From Pararhizobium mangrovi (lineage in GTDB: Bacteria > Pseudomonadota > Alphaproteobacteria > Rhizobiales > Rhizobiaceae), in assembly GCF_006516965.1 (NCBI RefSeq), contig NZ_VHLH01000016.1, forward strand, positions 1 through 64,000: a DNA stretch of 64,000 nt, given 5' to 3'. A program made the translations under genes and the position numbers. A model generated the notes under the pieces. The model searched no databases. It saw only the letters and a list, made by a program, of their open reading frames with translations, and was not told where the DNA came from. Shown one piece after another: positions 18,829 through 27,129 of the stretch. How positions within the stretch are numbered: the first letter of the stretch is position 1; every line of letters begins with the position of its first letter.

Positions 18829-19005
18829 ATAGTATGCGTCCTTCCTATCAGGGCACATAGCAATACGAGGTTGCCGCGTCAACGAGGGTGCGACGGGTAG
18901 GTACCGGTAAGATTCCGGTCGATTACGCTCTTTCCCGCAGCCTTGTCGCGCGGCAGGATGCTTCCGTTCGCCGATGCGGCGAGAACGAGGACGAAAGCGA
19001 AACCG

Positions 19006-19842
19006 ATGCAGCCACGTTCGACCTATACGGAAGCGGCCGGCTACGAGATCCACGTCACCGAATGGGGCGAACTGGATCGTCCGGCCCTCCTCCTGTGGCA
19101 CGGGCTGGCGCGTACCGGACGCGATTTCGACGAAACGGCATCGGCACTCGCCGAAACGCATTTCGTGCTTTGCCCGGACACGATCGGCCGTGGGCTTTCC
19201 TCCTGGGCAAAGCCGGAGGAGTACAACCCGGCGGTCTACGTGCAGATCGCGCTCGCCCTCCTCGACGCCTACGCCGTCACCCGCTTTTCCTTCGTCGGCA
19301 CCTCGATGGGCGGCATCATCGGCATGCTGCTTGCCAGCGGACCGGCGAAGGGACGCATAAACCGCCTCGTGCTGAACGACATCGCGCCGGTGCTCGACCC
19401 GAAGGCGTTGAAGCGCATCGGCACCTATGTCGCCGCCCCGCCGGCCTTCGACCGGGTAAGCGCGTTCGAAGCATGGCTGCGCGAGACCTATGCGCCGTTC
19501 GGGCCCAATACCGACGCCTTCTGGCGCCGTATGGCGGAGACTTCCGTCCGGCGCCTGCCCGACGGGCGACTGACCGTCCATTACGACCCGGCGATCGCCG
19601 AAGGCTTTGCGGCGCTCGACGACGATGCCGAAGGCGATCTTTGGGCCCAATACGATGCGATCACGGCGCCGACCCTCGTCTTCAGGGGCGCGGACTCGGA
19701 TCTTCTGCCCGCAGGCGTCGCCGACGAGATGCGCGTTCGCGGACCGAGGCCACGGATCCACACCCTGCCCGGCATCGGCCATGCGCCGACGCTCGCGAAC
19801 GACGAACAGATCGGCCTGCTGAAAGACTTCCTCGTCTCGTGA
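19006..19842 (+). CDS. Alpha/beta-fold hydrolase
   Basis: A 278-residue alpha/beta hydrolase. The nucleophile elbow is GTSMGG with Ser100, the catalytic His lies near residue 259 in GIGHAP, and the acid is probably in GADSDLL. LLWHGLARTGRDFD forms the oxyanion-side loop. The substrate is unknown; the cap region between the elbow and the acid contains several Trp and Phe residues. Start 19006 begins the family homology, although an ATG at 18943 is in frame. It shares a promoter region with the marR gene, so joint control is possible. Confidence 0.85.
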   Translation: MQPRSTYTEAAGYEIHVTEWGELDRPALLLWHGLARTGRDFDETASALAETHFVLCPDTIGRGLSSWAKPEEYNPAVYVQIALALLDAYAVTRFSFVGTSMGGIIGMLLASGPAKGRINRLVLNDIAPVLDPKALKRIGTYVAAPPAFDRVSAFEAWLRETYAPFGPNTDAFWRRMAETSVRRLPDGRLTVHYDPAIAEGFAALDDDAEGDLWAQYDAITAPTLVFRGADSDLLPAGVADEMRVRGPRPRIHTLPGIGHAPTLANDEQIGLLKDFLVS

Positions 19843-19849
19843 GCGACGA

Positions 19850-20647
19850 TCAGCCGAGATAGCGGTCGAGTGGCGCGCGCGCGACGTCGCCAAGCAGCCG
19901 CACGAATCCGTCGGCCTGGTGCTTGGCCGTCGCGCGGCCGGCGGCCTCGCTCGCCGCGGCTGCATTGCCGACAACGCCGGCCGGGTTGAGATCACGGGCG
20001 ATCCACGCGAACCCGTGCGGGCTCTGTGCGCTCAGGAAAGCGTTCTCGGCCTCGATCGCCGGGGTGGCGGAAGCGAAGTCGCGCGCTTCGTCCATGCGAA
20101 CGAGATCCGGCCGGAAGTGCAGCATCAACGACGTTTCCCAATGGCCGCCATGGATATCGAAGCGCTTCTCGGCTTCCGGGTAGAGGCCGGGCGGCGTGCC
20201 GAAGCGATCCCAGCTCGTGCGCACGGCCAGCATGGCATGGCGCACCCGCATCTCGCGCGCGACGATGCCGACGACCTCCTCGTTGCCGCCATGCGCGGTC
20301 ACGATGACGAGCCGGCGGATCTGCGCCCGCGCGACGCTGTCGCCGAGCGCGCTCCAATGGTCGATCAGCGTCGTCGCCGGCACGCTCAGCGTCCCCGGCG
20401 CATAGACGTGTTCGTCCGACTTGCCGACCTTGTGGACCGGCAGGATGCGCACGTCGAGATCGGTCGGCAGAAGCTCAATCGCCGTTTCGAGCATGCCGTC
20501 CATGATCGCACTGTCGGTAGAGAGCGGCAGGTGCGGACCATGTTGCTCGATCGCGGCAACCGGCAGCACGGCAACCGCTTCGCTCGCTTTGCCGTCGGCG
20601 AAATCGGCAGCGGTGAAATCCCCCCACCAGACCTTTCTTTCCGTCAT
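19850..20647 (-). CDS. Creatininase-family amidohydrolase
   Basis: A 265-residue metal-dependent amidohydrolase of the creatininase fold. Conserved ligand motifs are present: EQHGPHLPLSTD near residue 33, TAHGGNEE near 119 and GGHWETS near 170. Family members cleave creatinine, formamide intermediates or peptide-cofactor precursors (MftE, ArfB); none of those contexts is present here. Start ATG 20647 is chosen; an ATG four codons upstream has AAGGA directly adjacent, too close for ideal spacing. It converges on the hydrolase gene with an 8-bp gap. Confidence 0.85.
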   Translation of the reverse strand: MTERKVWWGDFTAADFADGKASEAVAVLPVAAIEQHGPHLPLSTDSAIMDGMLETAIELLPTDLDVRILPVHKVGKSDEHVYAPGTLSVPATTLIDHWSALGDSVARAQIRRLVIVTAHGGNEEVVGIVAREMRVRHAMLAVRTSWDRFGTPPGLYPEAEKRFDIHGGHWETSLMLHFRPDLVRMDEARDFASATPAIEAENAFLSAQSPHGFAWIARDLNPAGVVGNAAAASEAAGRATAKHQADGFVRLLGDVARAPLDRYLG

Positions 20648-20995
20648 CTCGGGTACCATTCCTTCTTCTTTCGTGCGCCGGTTTCGATCGCGCGGGGCGT
20701 CTCGCAGCCCGGCTCGACCCGTCCCGGCAAACCCGTACCGGTCGGCGAAGCACGGCATCGGAGGCGAATTGCACGCAGCGGGCGAACGATCGCGGGGCTT
20801 TCGCATTATCTTCATCGGAGCAGTCTGCGAAACTGCCGAAATCGCGATTTTCGGCACGACGAAGGCGAAAAGTGCGCTGCGAAGGCCATGAAACGGACTT
20901 CGGGGTGCTTCAGGCTCGTCAACATCGATTGTGCGGACACGTGATACGGTTCGGCGACCTTTCCGCGTGTTCTGGCCGCAAATGCCGGAGGGCCC
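20648..20995. other. Divergent intergenic region with a 23-bp palindrome
   Basis: This 348-bp region lies between the divergent creatininase and phosphatase genes. It must hold both promoters. The only clear structure is an inverted repeat at 20834-20856 with 8-bp arms TGCCGAAA and TTTCGGCA around TCGCGAT. No coding frame with a convincing start was found. Confidence 0.6.
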
Positions 20996-21775
20996 ATGAT
21001 ACGCAATCTCTTCCGTGCCAACGCGGAAGCGCCGGTACAAGAAGAGCGTGCCGGCCGGCGCCGCATCCAGATCGAGGGCGCCGACACGATCGCGCTCTAC
21101 GCGGTCGGCGACGTGCACGGGTGCCTGGACGCGCTGAAGCGGCTCGAGGAGCGCATCATCGCCGACGCGCGGAAGTTCAAGGGCCGCAAGATGATCGTCA
21201 TGCTCGGCGACTACGTCGATCGCGGCCCGGACCCGGCCGGCGTCATCGAGCATCTGCTGCAGCCACCGCCCGAAGGCTTCGAGCGTATCTGCCTGGCCGG
21301 CAATCACGAAGTCTGCCTGCTCGGCTTTCTTGACGGCGAACTCGATCTCGGATCGTGGCTCGAACTCGGATCCGGCTCGACCCTTTCGTCCTACGGCGTC
21401 GACCCGCGCGGCCTGCCCACCAGCGAGCGCAAGGCGCGCACCGAGGTGGAAGCCGCACTGCCGAAGGCGCATCTTTCCTTCATGCGCAAGCTGCCCGTTC
21501 TCGCCGAGACGGACCGTATCGTCTGCGTCCATGCCGGGCTCCAGCCCGGAATGCCGATCGAGGACCACAGCGACGAGGACCTCGTGTGGCTTCGTCCGGA
21601 AGGCGGCGACGATTTCGCCTTCGAGAAGTGGGTGGTCCACGGCCACACGCCGATCGACAGCGTGCGCCGGGAAGGCCGGCGCATCAACATCGACACGGCC
21701 GCCTTCTATACCGGACGCCTCACGGCCCTGCGCGTATGGAACCGCAAGGTGCGCATTCTTTCCAACCTCGATTGA
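20996..21775 (+). CDS. PrpA-like serine/threonine protein phosphatase (calcineurin-like)
   Basis: A 259-residue metallophosphatase with all PPP motifs in order: GDVHG at 38-42, GDYVDRG at 71-77, GNHE at 102-105, then VHAGLQP and VHGHTP. These residues bind two metal ions that activate water to remove phosphate from proteins or small molecules. Proteins of this size in alphaproteobacteria are annotated as PrpA/bis-tetraphosphatase-like; the true substrate is not known. It is monocistronic and converges on gluconokinase. Confidence 0.88.
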   Translation: MIRNLFRANAEAPVQEERAGRRRIQIEGADTIALYAVGDVHGCLDALKRLEERIIADARKFKGRKMIVMLGDYVDRGPDPAGVIEHLLQPPPEGFERICLAGNHEVCLLGFLDGELDLGSWLELGSGSTLSSYGVDPRGLPTSERKARTEVEAALPKAHLSFMRKLPVLAETDRIVCVHAGLQPGMPIEDHSDEDLVWLRPEGGDDFAFEKWVVHGHTPIDSVRREGRRINIDTAAFYTGRLTALRVWNRKVRILSNLD

Positions 21776-21807
21776 GGTTCGGGCCGTCCGGTTCGCCGGT
21801 GCCGTCT

Positions 21808-22323
21808 TCAGAGACCGCGCAACCCCTGGATCGCGTCGACGACGATCTGCTCGACCGTCTGGTCGACGGAAACCGTGATCGTGCGGGGCTCGTCGTGCGG
21901 CACCTCCAGCGTCGCGAGCTGGCTATCGAGCAGCTTGGTCGGCATGAAATGTCCGCTTCGCCCGCTCATGCGTCGGGCGAGCAGCGCCCGGTCGCCTTCG
22001 AGATAGACGAAGGCGACGCCCTCGCCGCCGGCGGCCTCGCGCAGCGTGTCGCGATAGCTGCGCTTGAGCGCCGAGCACGCGACCACCGCGGCGTCGTGCG
22101 CGTCGATCGCCTGCCGCAGGCAGGTGCCGACCCTTTCCAGCCAAGGCGAACGGTCCGCGTCGTCGAGCGGCGTGCCGCTTTCCATCTTGCGCACGTTTTC
22201 GGGCGGGTGCAGCTCGTCGCCCTCCACGAAGCGAGCGCCGATCTGGCTCGCCAGACGGCTGCCGACACTGGACTTTCCCGAACCGCTGACGCCCATGACG
22301 ACGATCGCACGCGGCACCGTCAC
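21808..22323 (-). CDS. gntK: Gluconokinase
   Basis: A 171-residue P-loop kinase that phosphorylates gluconate to 6-phosphogluconate. The Walker A motif is GVSGSGKS at 11-18, EGDELHPPENVRKM is the gluconate-binding segment, and GHFMPTKLLDSQLATLE closes the active site. The GTG at 22323 gives the usual family length; a frame 35 codons longer would overlap the next gene. It lies just downstream of a galactose-dehydrogenase-like gene on the same strand, so both may act on free sugars oxidised to aldonic acids. Confidence 0.88.
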   Translation of the reverse strand: MTVPRAIVVMGVSGSGKSSVGSRLASQIGARFVEGDELHPPENVRKMESGTPLDDADRSPWLERVGTCLRQAIDAHDAAVVACSALKRSYRDTLREAAGGEGVAFVYLEGDRALLARRMSGRSGHFMPTKLLDSQLATLEVPHDEPRTITVSVDQTVEQIVVDAIQGLRGL

Positions 22324-22402
22324 GCGAAACACCCCGCCGGCACGCCCGACCTCGAACCGGCCCGCGAAGCCGTTCGGATGCGATCCCGTTTGATCATCGC
22401 GC

Positions 22403-23356
22403 TCACTCCGTAAACGGCGCGACGGCAATGCGCCGGCCCATCATGAAGGCGTCGGCGACGTGGCGCTGGGGCGAGACGTCGACATCGCTGGTTCCGCTGC
22501 GGACGAGGTCGGCGAAGCGGCGGTAGATCCCCGGATATTCGCCGGCGGCCGAAAGCGGAACGGCTTCGCCGTCGATGGCGAGGCGGCTGCCGCCCTCGGC
22601 GAGTTCAAGCGTCCCCTCTTCGGTCTCGACCGTGATGGTCCACAGCTGTGGGCCTTCCTGGCGCCAGTCGAACTCGGCACGGATATCGGCGCCGCGCCGA
22701 TCGGTGAAGGCGAGGTTCGCGGCGATGGGCGCCTGCCGGTTTTCCGGCACTTCGAGCTCGGCCTCGGTGAGGAAGACGGCGTGCGGCATGATCCGCGTGA
22801 GGATGGACAGCGCATTGATGCCGGGATCGAAGACCCCGAGCCCGCCGGGCTCCCAGATCCATTCCTGGCCAGGATGCCATACGCGCACGTCCTCCTTCCA
22901 TAGGATCCGCACGGTGCGCACGCGCCGCTCGGCGAGCCACTGCCGCGCCGGCTCGACACCGGCGGCAAAGCGCGAATGCCAGGTCGCAAACAGCGAGCAG
23001 CCGCTTCCGGCCGCCATGTCGCGAAGATCGACCACCTCGCTCAGCGTCATGCCGGGCGGCTTTTCCAGAAGCACATGCTTGCCTGCCGTCAGCGCACGAG
23101 CCGCTAGCGCGTAGCGCACCTGCGGCGGCGTGCACAGGGCGACGGCGTCGACATCCGCCGCCTCGGCGAGCATCGCCTCGAGGGTCTCGTAGCACTCGAC
23201 GTCCGGCAGGGTGGTGCTACGACTGGCAAGCGCCCTCAACTGGAACGCCGCTTCGCCGGCGATCGCCGGTATGTGTTCGTCGCGGGCGATCTTACCGAGG
23301 CCGACGATGCCGATGCCGATGCCGATCGTTGTCGTTGGGTCCGTGCTCATGGTCAC
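22403..23356 (-). CDS. Gfo/Idh/MocA oxidoreductase, D-galactose 1-dehydrogenase-like
   Basis: A 317-residue NAD(P)-dependent sugar dehydrogenase. The Rossmann loop is IVGLGKIARDEH, and EKPPG near residue 98 contains the conserved Lys of the family. WHSRFAAGVEPARQWLA and the long beta-sheet domain match the galactose 1-dehydrogenase subgroup (Rhizobium Gal), which makes galactonolactone; this subgroup call is by resemblance. GGGAGG lies nine bases before the GTG at 23356, which decides that start over the ATG two codons in. Gluconokinase follows on the same strand. Confidence 0.78.
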   Translation of the reverse strand: MTMSTDPTTTIGIGIGIVGLGKIARDEHIPAIAGEAAFQLRALASRSTTLPDVECYETLEAMLAEAADVDAVALCTPPQVRYALAARALTAGKHVLLEKPPGMTLSEVVDLRDMAAGSGCSLFATWHSRFAAGVEPARQWLAERRVRTVRILWKEDVRVWHPGQEWIWEPGGLGVFDPGINALSILTRIMPHAVFLTEAELEVPENRQAPIAANLAFTDRRGADIRAEFDWRQEGPQLWTITVETEEGTLELAEGGSRLAIDGEAVPLSAAGEYPGIYRRFADLVRSGTSDVDVSPQRHVADAFMMGRRIAVAPFTE

Positions 23357-23593
23357 GCGTGCCTGCCTCCCGTTTCATGCAATCGCAGTCGTGCGGAACC
23401 TAATGGGTTTGCACGTCGTACGGAAGCGCATCGCGGCACACGAAGTGCCCTGCTGCGCGTAACCTCGCGTAACACGGGAGGCTGCAAATTGATGGCCGCC
23501 CCCGGCCGGGTTCATAGCTACGCAGGGTCTTCGAAGTTATCTATGCGCCGAAGGTGACGGTCGCCTTCCCCGTATGGAAAGATATGCACGCGC

Positions 23594-24802
23594 ATGCGCC
23601 GGATCGAAACGCTCGATGGCCTCCGAGGCTATTTTCTCGTCTTCATGTTCATCAACCACGTCACCTTCACCGGCGGGTTGTTCATGCGCTATCTCAACCA
23701 CGCGCAACTCGGATTCGTCGAGGATGCACAGGGCTTCGTGTTCCTGTCGGGCCTGCTCGCCGGCATGGTCTACACGCGGCGCATGAACCGCGGCGGCTTC
23801 TCCGCCGGCGCACGCGCGCTCTGGCGTCGCGCCGCCGAACTCTACGGCTATACGATCGGCTGCATCATCGTGGTGCTCGTCCTGCGCGAGATCCTGCCCG
23901 GCGCGCCGCGCATCTGGCAGGGCTGGCTCGGCGAGATCGGCCATGGCGGCTTCGGCGCGCACGTCGCCGCGGCTGCGCTCCTTTACCAGGCGACCTTCCT
24001 CGACATCCTGCCGCAATACATCGTCTACATGCTGGCCGCACCGATGCTGATCTGGCTCGTCGTGCGCGGTCGCGCTGCGGCCGTCGTCACCGGCTCGCTC
24101 GTGCTCTGGCTCGCCGTCCAGACCGGCCTTCACCTGCCGCTCATCGACGCGATCAACGTTGGGCTGAAGCATCTCTCGTCGAAGCTCTTCCTGCGCGTTC
24201 CCTTCAACGTGCTCGCCTGGCAGGCGCTGTTCATGATCGCCATGGTCATCGGCTCGCTGATGGCGCTCGACCGGCTGGACATCCGCCGCTACTTCGACGT
24301 CCGGCACGCGCCGATCGTCAAGATGATGGCGATATCGCTGCTCTTCTTCACCGCGTTGAGGCTCGGCTTCACCTTCGGTCTGATCCCCGGCGACGTGACC
24401 GCGCGGTTCCGGATGCTCGAAAACCGCGCCGCCTTCAGCCCGATCTTCATGATCAACTTCGTGATCGCCGCCTATGTGTTCACATGGGTGATGACGGCCG
24501 GCAAGGAAGTCGCCGACGCCCGCGTGCGCAGGCTCTCGCAGTTCTTCACCTGGCTCTTCAACCTGTCGTTCCTGCGCCTGCTCGGCCGGCACTCGCTCCA
24601 GATCTACGCCTGGCACGTCGTGCTGATCTACCTGGTCTTCTGGGTGGACAAGCAGGTGGGGCCGTTCACGCAGTTCGAAAAGACGCTGATCACGCTTTTC
24701 GGCATCGCCCTTCTGGCCCTGCCGGCGGTCTATCGCGAGCGCCGTGCGGCCAAAACCCGCCTGCCGGGCGGCGAGACGACGCGCTCCTCGACAGCGGGCT
24801 GA
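23594..24802 (+). CDS. opgC: OpgC-family membrane acyltransferase
   Basis: A 402-residue integral membrane protein with about ten spans. It opens RRIETLDGLRGYFLVFMFINH, where the RxxxLDGLRG-H pattern is typical of OpgC and related acyltransferase-3 proteins, and FVFLSGLLAGMVYTRR follows. OpgC succinylates osmoregulated periplasmic glucans in proteobacteria. No opgG or opgH gene is nearby, so the acceptor polymer is not certain. The C-terminal 25 residues are basic and cytoplasmic. The inverted-repeat element at 24833 begins about 30 bp after its stop. Confidence 0.82.
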   Translation: MRRIETLDGLRGYFLVFMFINHVTFTGGLFMRYLNHAQLGFVEDAQGFVFLSGLLAGMVYTRRMNRGGFSAGARALWRRAAELYGYTIGCIIVVLVLREILPGAPRIWQGWLGEIGHGGFGAHVAAAALLYQATFLDILPQYIVYMLAAPMLIWLVVRGRAAAVVTGSLVLWLAVQTGLHLPLIDAINVGLKHLSSKLFLRVPFNVLAWQALFMIAMVIGSLMALDRLDIRRYFDVRHAPIVKMMAISLLFFTALRLGFTFGLIPGDVTARFRMLENRAAFSPIFMINFVIAAYVFTWVMTAGKEVADARVRRLSQFFTWLFNLSFLRLLGRHSLQIYAWHVVLIYLVFWVDKQVGPFTQFEKTLITLFGIALLALPAVYRERRAAKTRLPGGETTRSSTAG

Positions 24803-24832
24803 CGCGCCTCACCTCGGCCGGATGCGTGCTTC

Positions 24833-24865
24833 TAGAGCCTTTCAGGATTATACGGAAGCGTTCTG
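24833..24865 (+). repeat. Palindromic dispersed repeat, copy 3 (left end of composite element)
   Basis: A 33-bp copy reading TAGAGCCTTTCAGG, then ATTATACGG, then AAGCGTTCTG. It matches the reverse complement of copy 4 (25111-25143) at all but two positions. It lies just after the opgC stop. Confidence 0.85.
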
Positions 24866-25110
24866 CCGACCCTGTTTGCGTCAGGACCGAGACGGATGGC
24901 GACGAGTGTACTGGTGGTACGGTCGAGCCATCCGTCGAAGCGTCACGGCGCAAACAGGGCCGGCCCGAAGGGTTCGATCGTGCCGTCCTCCCGTTCGGCG
25001 GGCAAACGAGTCACTGGCTCGTTTGCTTCTCCGCCTCACTGTCGGCGATCTTGCCCGATGAACCACATCGCGCTGCGATCACCTTCGCGTGGAAAACCGG
25101 CACGATCGAA

Positions 25111-25143
25111 CAGAGCGCTTCCGTATAAACCTGAAAGGCTCTA
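25111..25143 (-). repeat. Palindromic dispersed repeat, copy 4 (right end of composite element)
   Basis: Inverted copy reading CAGAGCGCTTCCGTATAAAC then CTGAAAGGCTCTA on the plus strand. It pairs with copy 3 to close the 311-bp element. Confidence 0.85.
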
Positions 25144-25174
25144 AATTTTGGAAGGCATGCGGAAGCCGTCGCCA

Positions 25175-25201
25175 CTTCCGTATGAACCCGAAGGGCTTTA
25201 G
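25175..25201 (-). repeat. Palindromic dispersed repeat, copy 5 (degenerate)
   Basis: A weaker inverted copy that reads CTTCCGTATGAACCCG then AAGGGCTTTAG on the plus strand, 31 bp from copy 4. Its terminal TTA is the reverse complement of the stop codon of the minus-strand gene that ends at 25198. Confidence 0.7.
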
Positions 25202-25473
25202 CCGCGCGTCCAGTCGAGCGCGCGGCGGTCGCCGATCCAGGTACGGTCGTCGTCCGTCGTGCCGAAATTCCGCCGGCTTTCGATCTGAAGGCGTACGGTG
25301 GGCTTCGCCTCGTCGGTGTTATCCCCGTCGGTGGCGAAGGGGGTCTGGTTCCAGATGACCTGATACTGCGAAGGCAGGACGACGTTGATCGCTTCGCTGT
25401 CGTTGACCGAAGCCATGCCGGCGAGCGAAAAGAAGGCTGCAGCTGCGAGGACGGCGAAATCCCGGATCTTCAT
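25198..25473 (-). CDS. Small secreted protein of unknown function
   Basis: This 91-residue protein has a signal peptide (MKIRDFAVLAAAAFFSLAGM, with likely cleavage near residue 25) and a mature part of about 65 residues with IWNQTPFATDGDNTDEAKPT and many charged residues. A GAAGAAG ribosome site is near the ATG at 25473; an upstream frame of 38 codons lacks coding character. The stop codon is provided by repeat copy 5. No family is recognised. Confidence 0.6.
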   Translation of the reverse strand: MKIRDFAVLAAAAFFSLAGMASVNDSEAINVVLPSQYQVIWNQTPFATDGDNTDEAKPTVRLQIESRRNFGTTDDDRTWIGDRRALDWTRG

Positions 25474-25951
25474 GGCTTCTTCAACTCCGCAGCCGGAACG
25501 CATCGACGCTCGGCAAAGTGGTATCGGGCGGAGCTTGCCGACCGAAACGGGTACTTGACCACAGTTACGCCACAGCACGGTTACCAAATTGCTAACATCT
25601 TCTTTAAAAAATCACAAACTTTCGGATTGGCACTCGATCGACACGGTTACGGGTCACCGAGCGTCTCGCGAAATGCCTTTTCCGAACGCGGGCTTTAATT
25701 TTCGATTGCAAAATCCTATATCTCGTGGTCGATACGGCGCACGTTTGCCGGAACGGGCGGCGATGGCTTGGCATGCCACCACCGTAATCGGCGACCGACG
25801 CCATGGCGACCGCTGCCGCGGGCCCGTTTTCGAACGAGGCGCCGATCGCGCTCTTTAAACGACTGCATCGCGGCTTTCGGGCAGGGAAGGCCGCACCATC
25901 ACCATTGCCGGCGCGGTGCGTCGCTGCCGGCGAACGAGACAAGGAGTGTCC
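25474..25951. other. Intergenic region upstream of rpsU
   Basis: This 478-bp gap lies between the divergent secreted-protein gene and rpsU. It contains an AT-rich patch near 25584-25625 (with CTTCTTTAAAAAATCACAAA) that could hold the minus-strand promoter, and a second AT-rich patch near 25695-25735. Short frames exist on both strands but none has a ribosome site and codon bias together. Confidence 0.55.
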
Positions 25952-26182
25952 ATGCAGGTACTGGTTCGTGACAACAACGTCGATCAGGCGCTTCGCGTCC
26001 TGAAGAAGAAGCTTCAGCGCGAAGGCGTCTTCCGCGAAATGAAGGCACGCCGCGCCTACGAAAAGCCTTCCGAGCGCCGCTCGCGCGAAAAGGCCGAGGC
26101 CGTGCGCCGCAGCCGCAAGGCGGCCCGCAAGCAGGCACAGCGCGAAGGCCTGATCGCCAAGCGCAAGCGTCCGGCGCGCTAA
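25952..26182 (+). CDS. rpsU: 30S ribosomal protein S21
   Basis: A 76-residue basic protein with the S21 signature [20 protein letters not shown] and a long Arg/Lys-rich helix that ends RKRPAR. S21 helps the 30S subunit base-pair with mRNA ribosome sites during initiation. An AAGGAG ribosome site lies six bases before the ATG. Transcribed alone. Confidence 0.97.
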   Translation: MQVLVRDNNVDQALRVLKKKLQREGVFREMKARRAYEKPSERRSREKAEAVRRSRKAARKQAQREGLIAKRKRPAR

Positions 26183-26194
26183 GGTTTGTCCCGG

Positions 26195-26211
26195 CCGGTC
26201 CCCTGGACCGG
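26195..26211 (+). terminator. Short hairpin after rpsU
   Basis: A perfect 7-bp stem CCGGTCC / GGACCGG with a 3-base loop starts 13 bases after the rpsU stop. It lacks a T tract, so it may stabilise the 3' end rather than terminate. Confidence 0.45.
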
Positions 26212-26296
26212 TATCGTCGAGGACAGCTTCAACGGTGTACCGTGTCCGGTCGGTTCTGGTCGCGACACTCGCGTTGTGGACAGGGTAATTCGTTCG

Positions 26297-26328
26297 GGGC
26301 AGGTGGAGTGATCTCCGCCTGCCCTTTT
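26297..26328 (+). terminator. Rho-independent terminator between rpsU and the HAD gene
   Basis: A 12-bp stem (GGGCAGGTGGAG with CTCCGCCTGCCC, one G-U type pair) closes a TGAT loop and is followed by TTTT. It lies between convergent genes, 115 bases past rpsU, and could stop transcription from that side. It is the clearest intrinsic terminator in the window. Confidence 0.85.
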
Positions 26329-26380
26329 CGCGTTCTCCCTCATTCGCAGCGTCCAGATGCAGGACCGCACCCGACCTTCG

Positions 26381-27055
26381 TCAAACCATACCCTGAGCGG
26401 CGATCAGTTCGGGGAGCGTTTGCATGTCGTCGAAGATCGCGTCGGGATCGAGCGCGGCGAGCGATTTTCGATAGTCTTCGCCCGAGGCGTGCGCGCCGCC
26501 GGTAAACGCGAAGACGCGCATGCCGGCAGCCTTCGCCGCGGCGATGCCGGCGACGCTGTCCTCGATCACGAGGCACTGCGCGGGTGCCGCGTTCATGCTT
26601 GCGGCCGCGTACAGGAAGAGGTCGGGCGCGGGCTTGCCCTCGGCGACCATGGTCGCGCTGAAGATCGCATCGCCGAAAAAGACATCGAGCCCGGTGATCG
26701 CAAGCGTAAGGCGGATGCGTTCGGGCTGGCTCGACGAAGCCACGCAGCGCCGGCAGTCGAGCCGGGCGAGCGCTGCCTCGACCCCCGGCACCGGTTTCAA
26801 CTCGCGCTCGAAGCGGGCATGAAGACGCGTCCGCATTGCCGCCAGTTCCGCCTCGTCGATGACGAGGCCGTCCTCGCGTTCGAGCAGGTCGCGTATGGTC
26901 TTCAGGCTCTTGCCGAGGAACCGGCGATGCGCATCGGCCTCGTTGATCCGGCCGCCGGCCTTTTCGATCGTCTCGACGAGAACGGCAATGGAGATCGGCT
27001 CGCTGTCGACCAGTACGCCGTCGCAGTCGAAGATGACGAGATCGAAAGGGGTCAT
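26381..27055 (-). CDS. HAD-family phosphatase (polyol operon)
   Basis: A 224-residue HAD phosphatase of the beta-phosphoglucomutase-like subfamily. DCDGVLVDSE carries the nucleophile Asp10 and acid Asp12; ASSSQPERI gives the second motif Ser/Thr, and EGKPAPDLF plus IEDSVAGIAAAKAAG give the Lys and metal Asp residues. It is the last gene of the polyol operon, 75 bp after mtlK, and may dephosphorylate a sugar or polyol phosphate. The exact substrate is not evident. Confidence 0.85.
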   Translation of the reverse strand: MTPFDLVIFDCDGVLVDSEPISIAVLVETIEKAGGRINEADAHRRFLGKSLKTIRDLLEREDGLVIDEAELAAMRTRLHARFERELKPVPGVEAALARLDCRRCVASSSQPERIRLTLAITGLDVFFGDAIFSATMVAEGKPAPDLFLYAAASMNAAPAQCLVIEDSVAGIAAAKAAGMRVFAFTGGAHASGEDYRKSLAALDPDAIFDDMQTLPELIAAQGMV

Positions 27056-27129
27056 CGCTCCGCCTCGCCCCCCGTTCGGCTTTCTTCCCTTAGCCGTTCG
27101 GCGGTCCTGCGCACCGAACGGCCTGATCC

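Larger units (their letters stand above)
24833..25143. mobile_element. 311-bp non-coding element bounded by 33-bp inverted repeats (MITE-like)
   Basis: Copies 3 and 4 of the palindromic repeat stand at the ends in opposite orientation, with 31 of 33 bases matching. Inside are three further perfect stems: an 11-bp stem (CCCTGTTTGCG at 24870-24880 with 24949-24959), a nested 10-bp stem (GACGGATGGC at 24891-24900 with 24927-24936), and a 9-bp hairpin (GCAAACGAG at 25002-25010, loop TCACTGG, partner 25018-25026). No frame looks coding. It lies between convergent genes. Whether it is a miniature transposon, a structured RNA or both cannot be told from one copy. Confidence 0.6.

Noticed and set aside
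24966-24986. GGTTCGATC, like a tRNA T-loop, inside the 311-bp element
   Set aside because: The flanking bases do not form the T stem and no acceptor, D or anticodon arms are found.
25604-25942. 112-codon minus-strand frame upstream of rpsU
   Set aside because: It runs through the rpsU leader, lacks a ribosome site, and its composition is that of a shadow frame.
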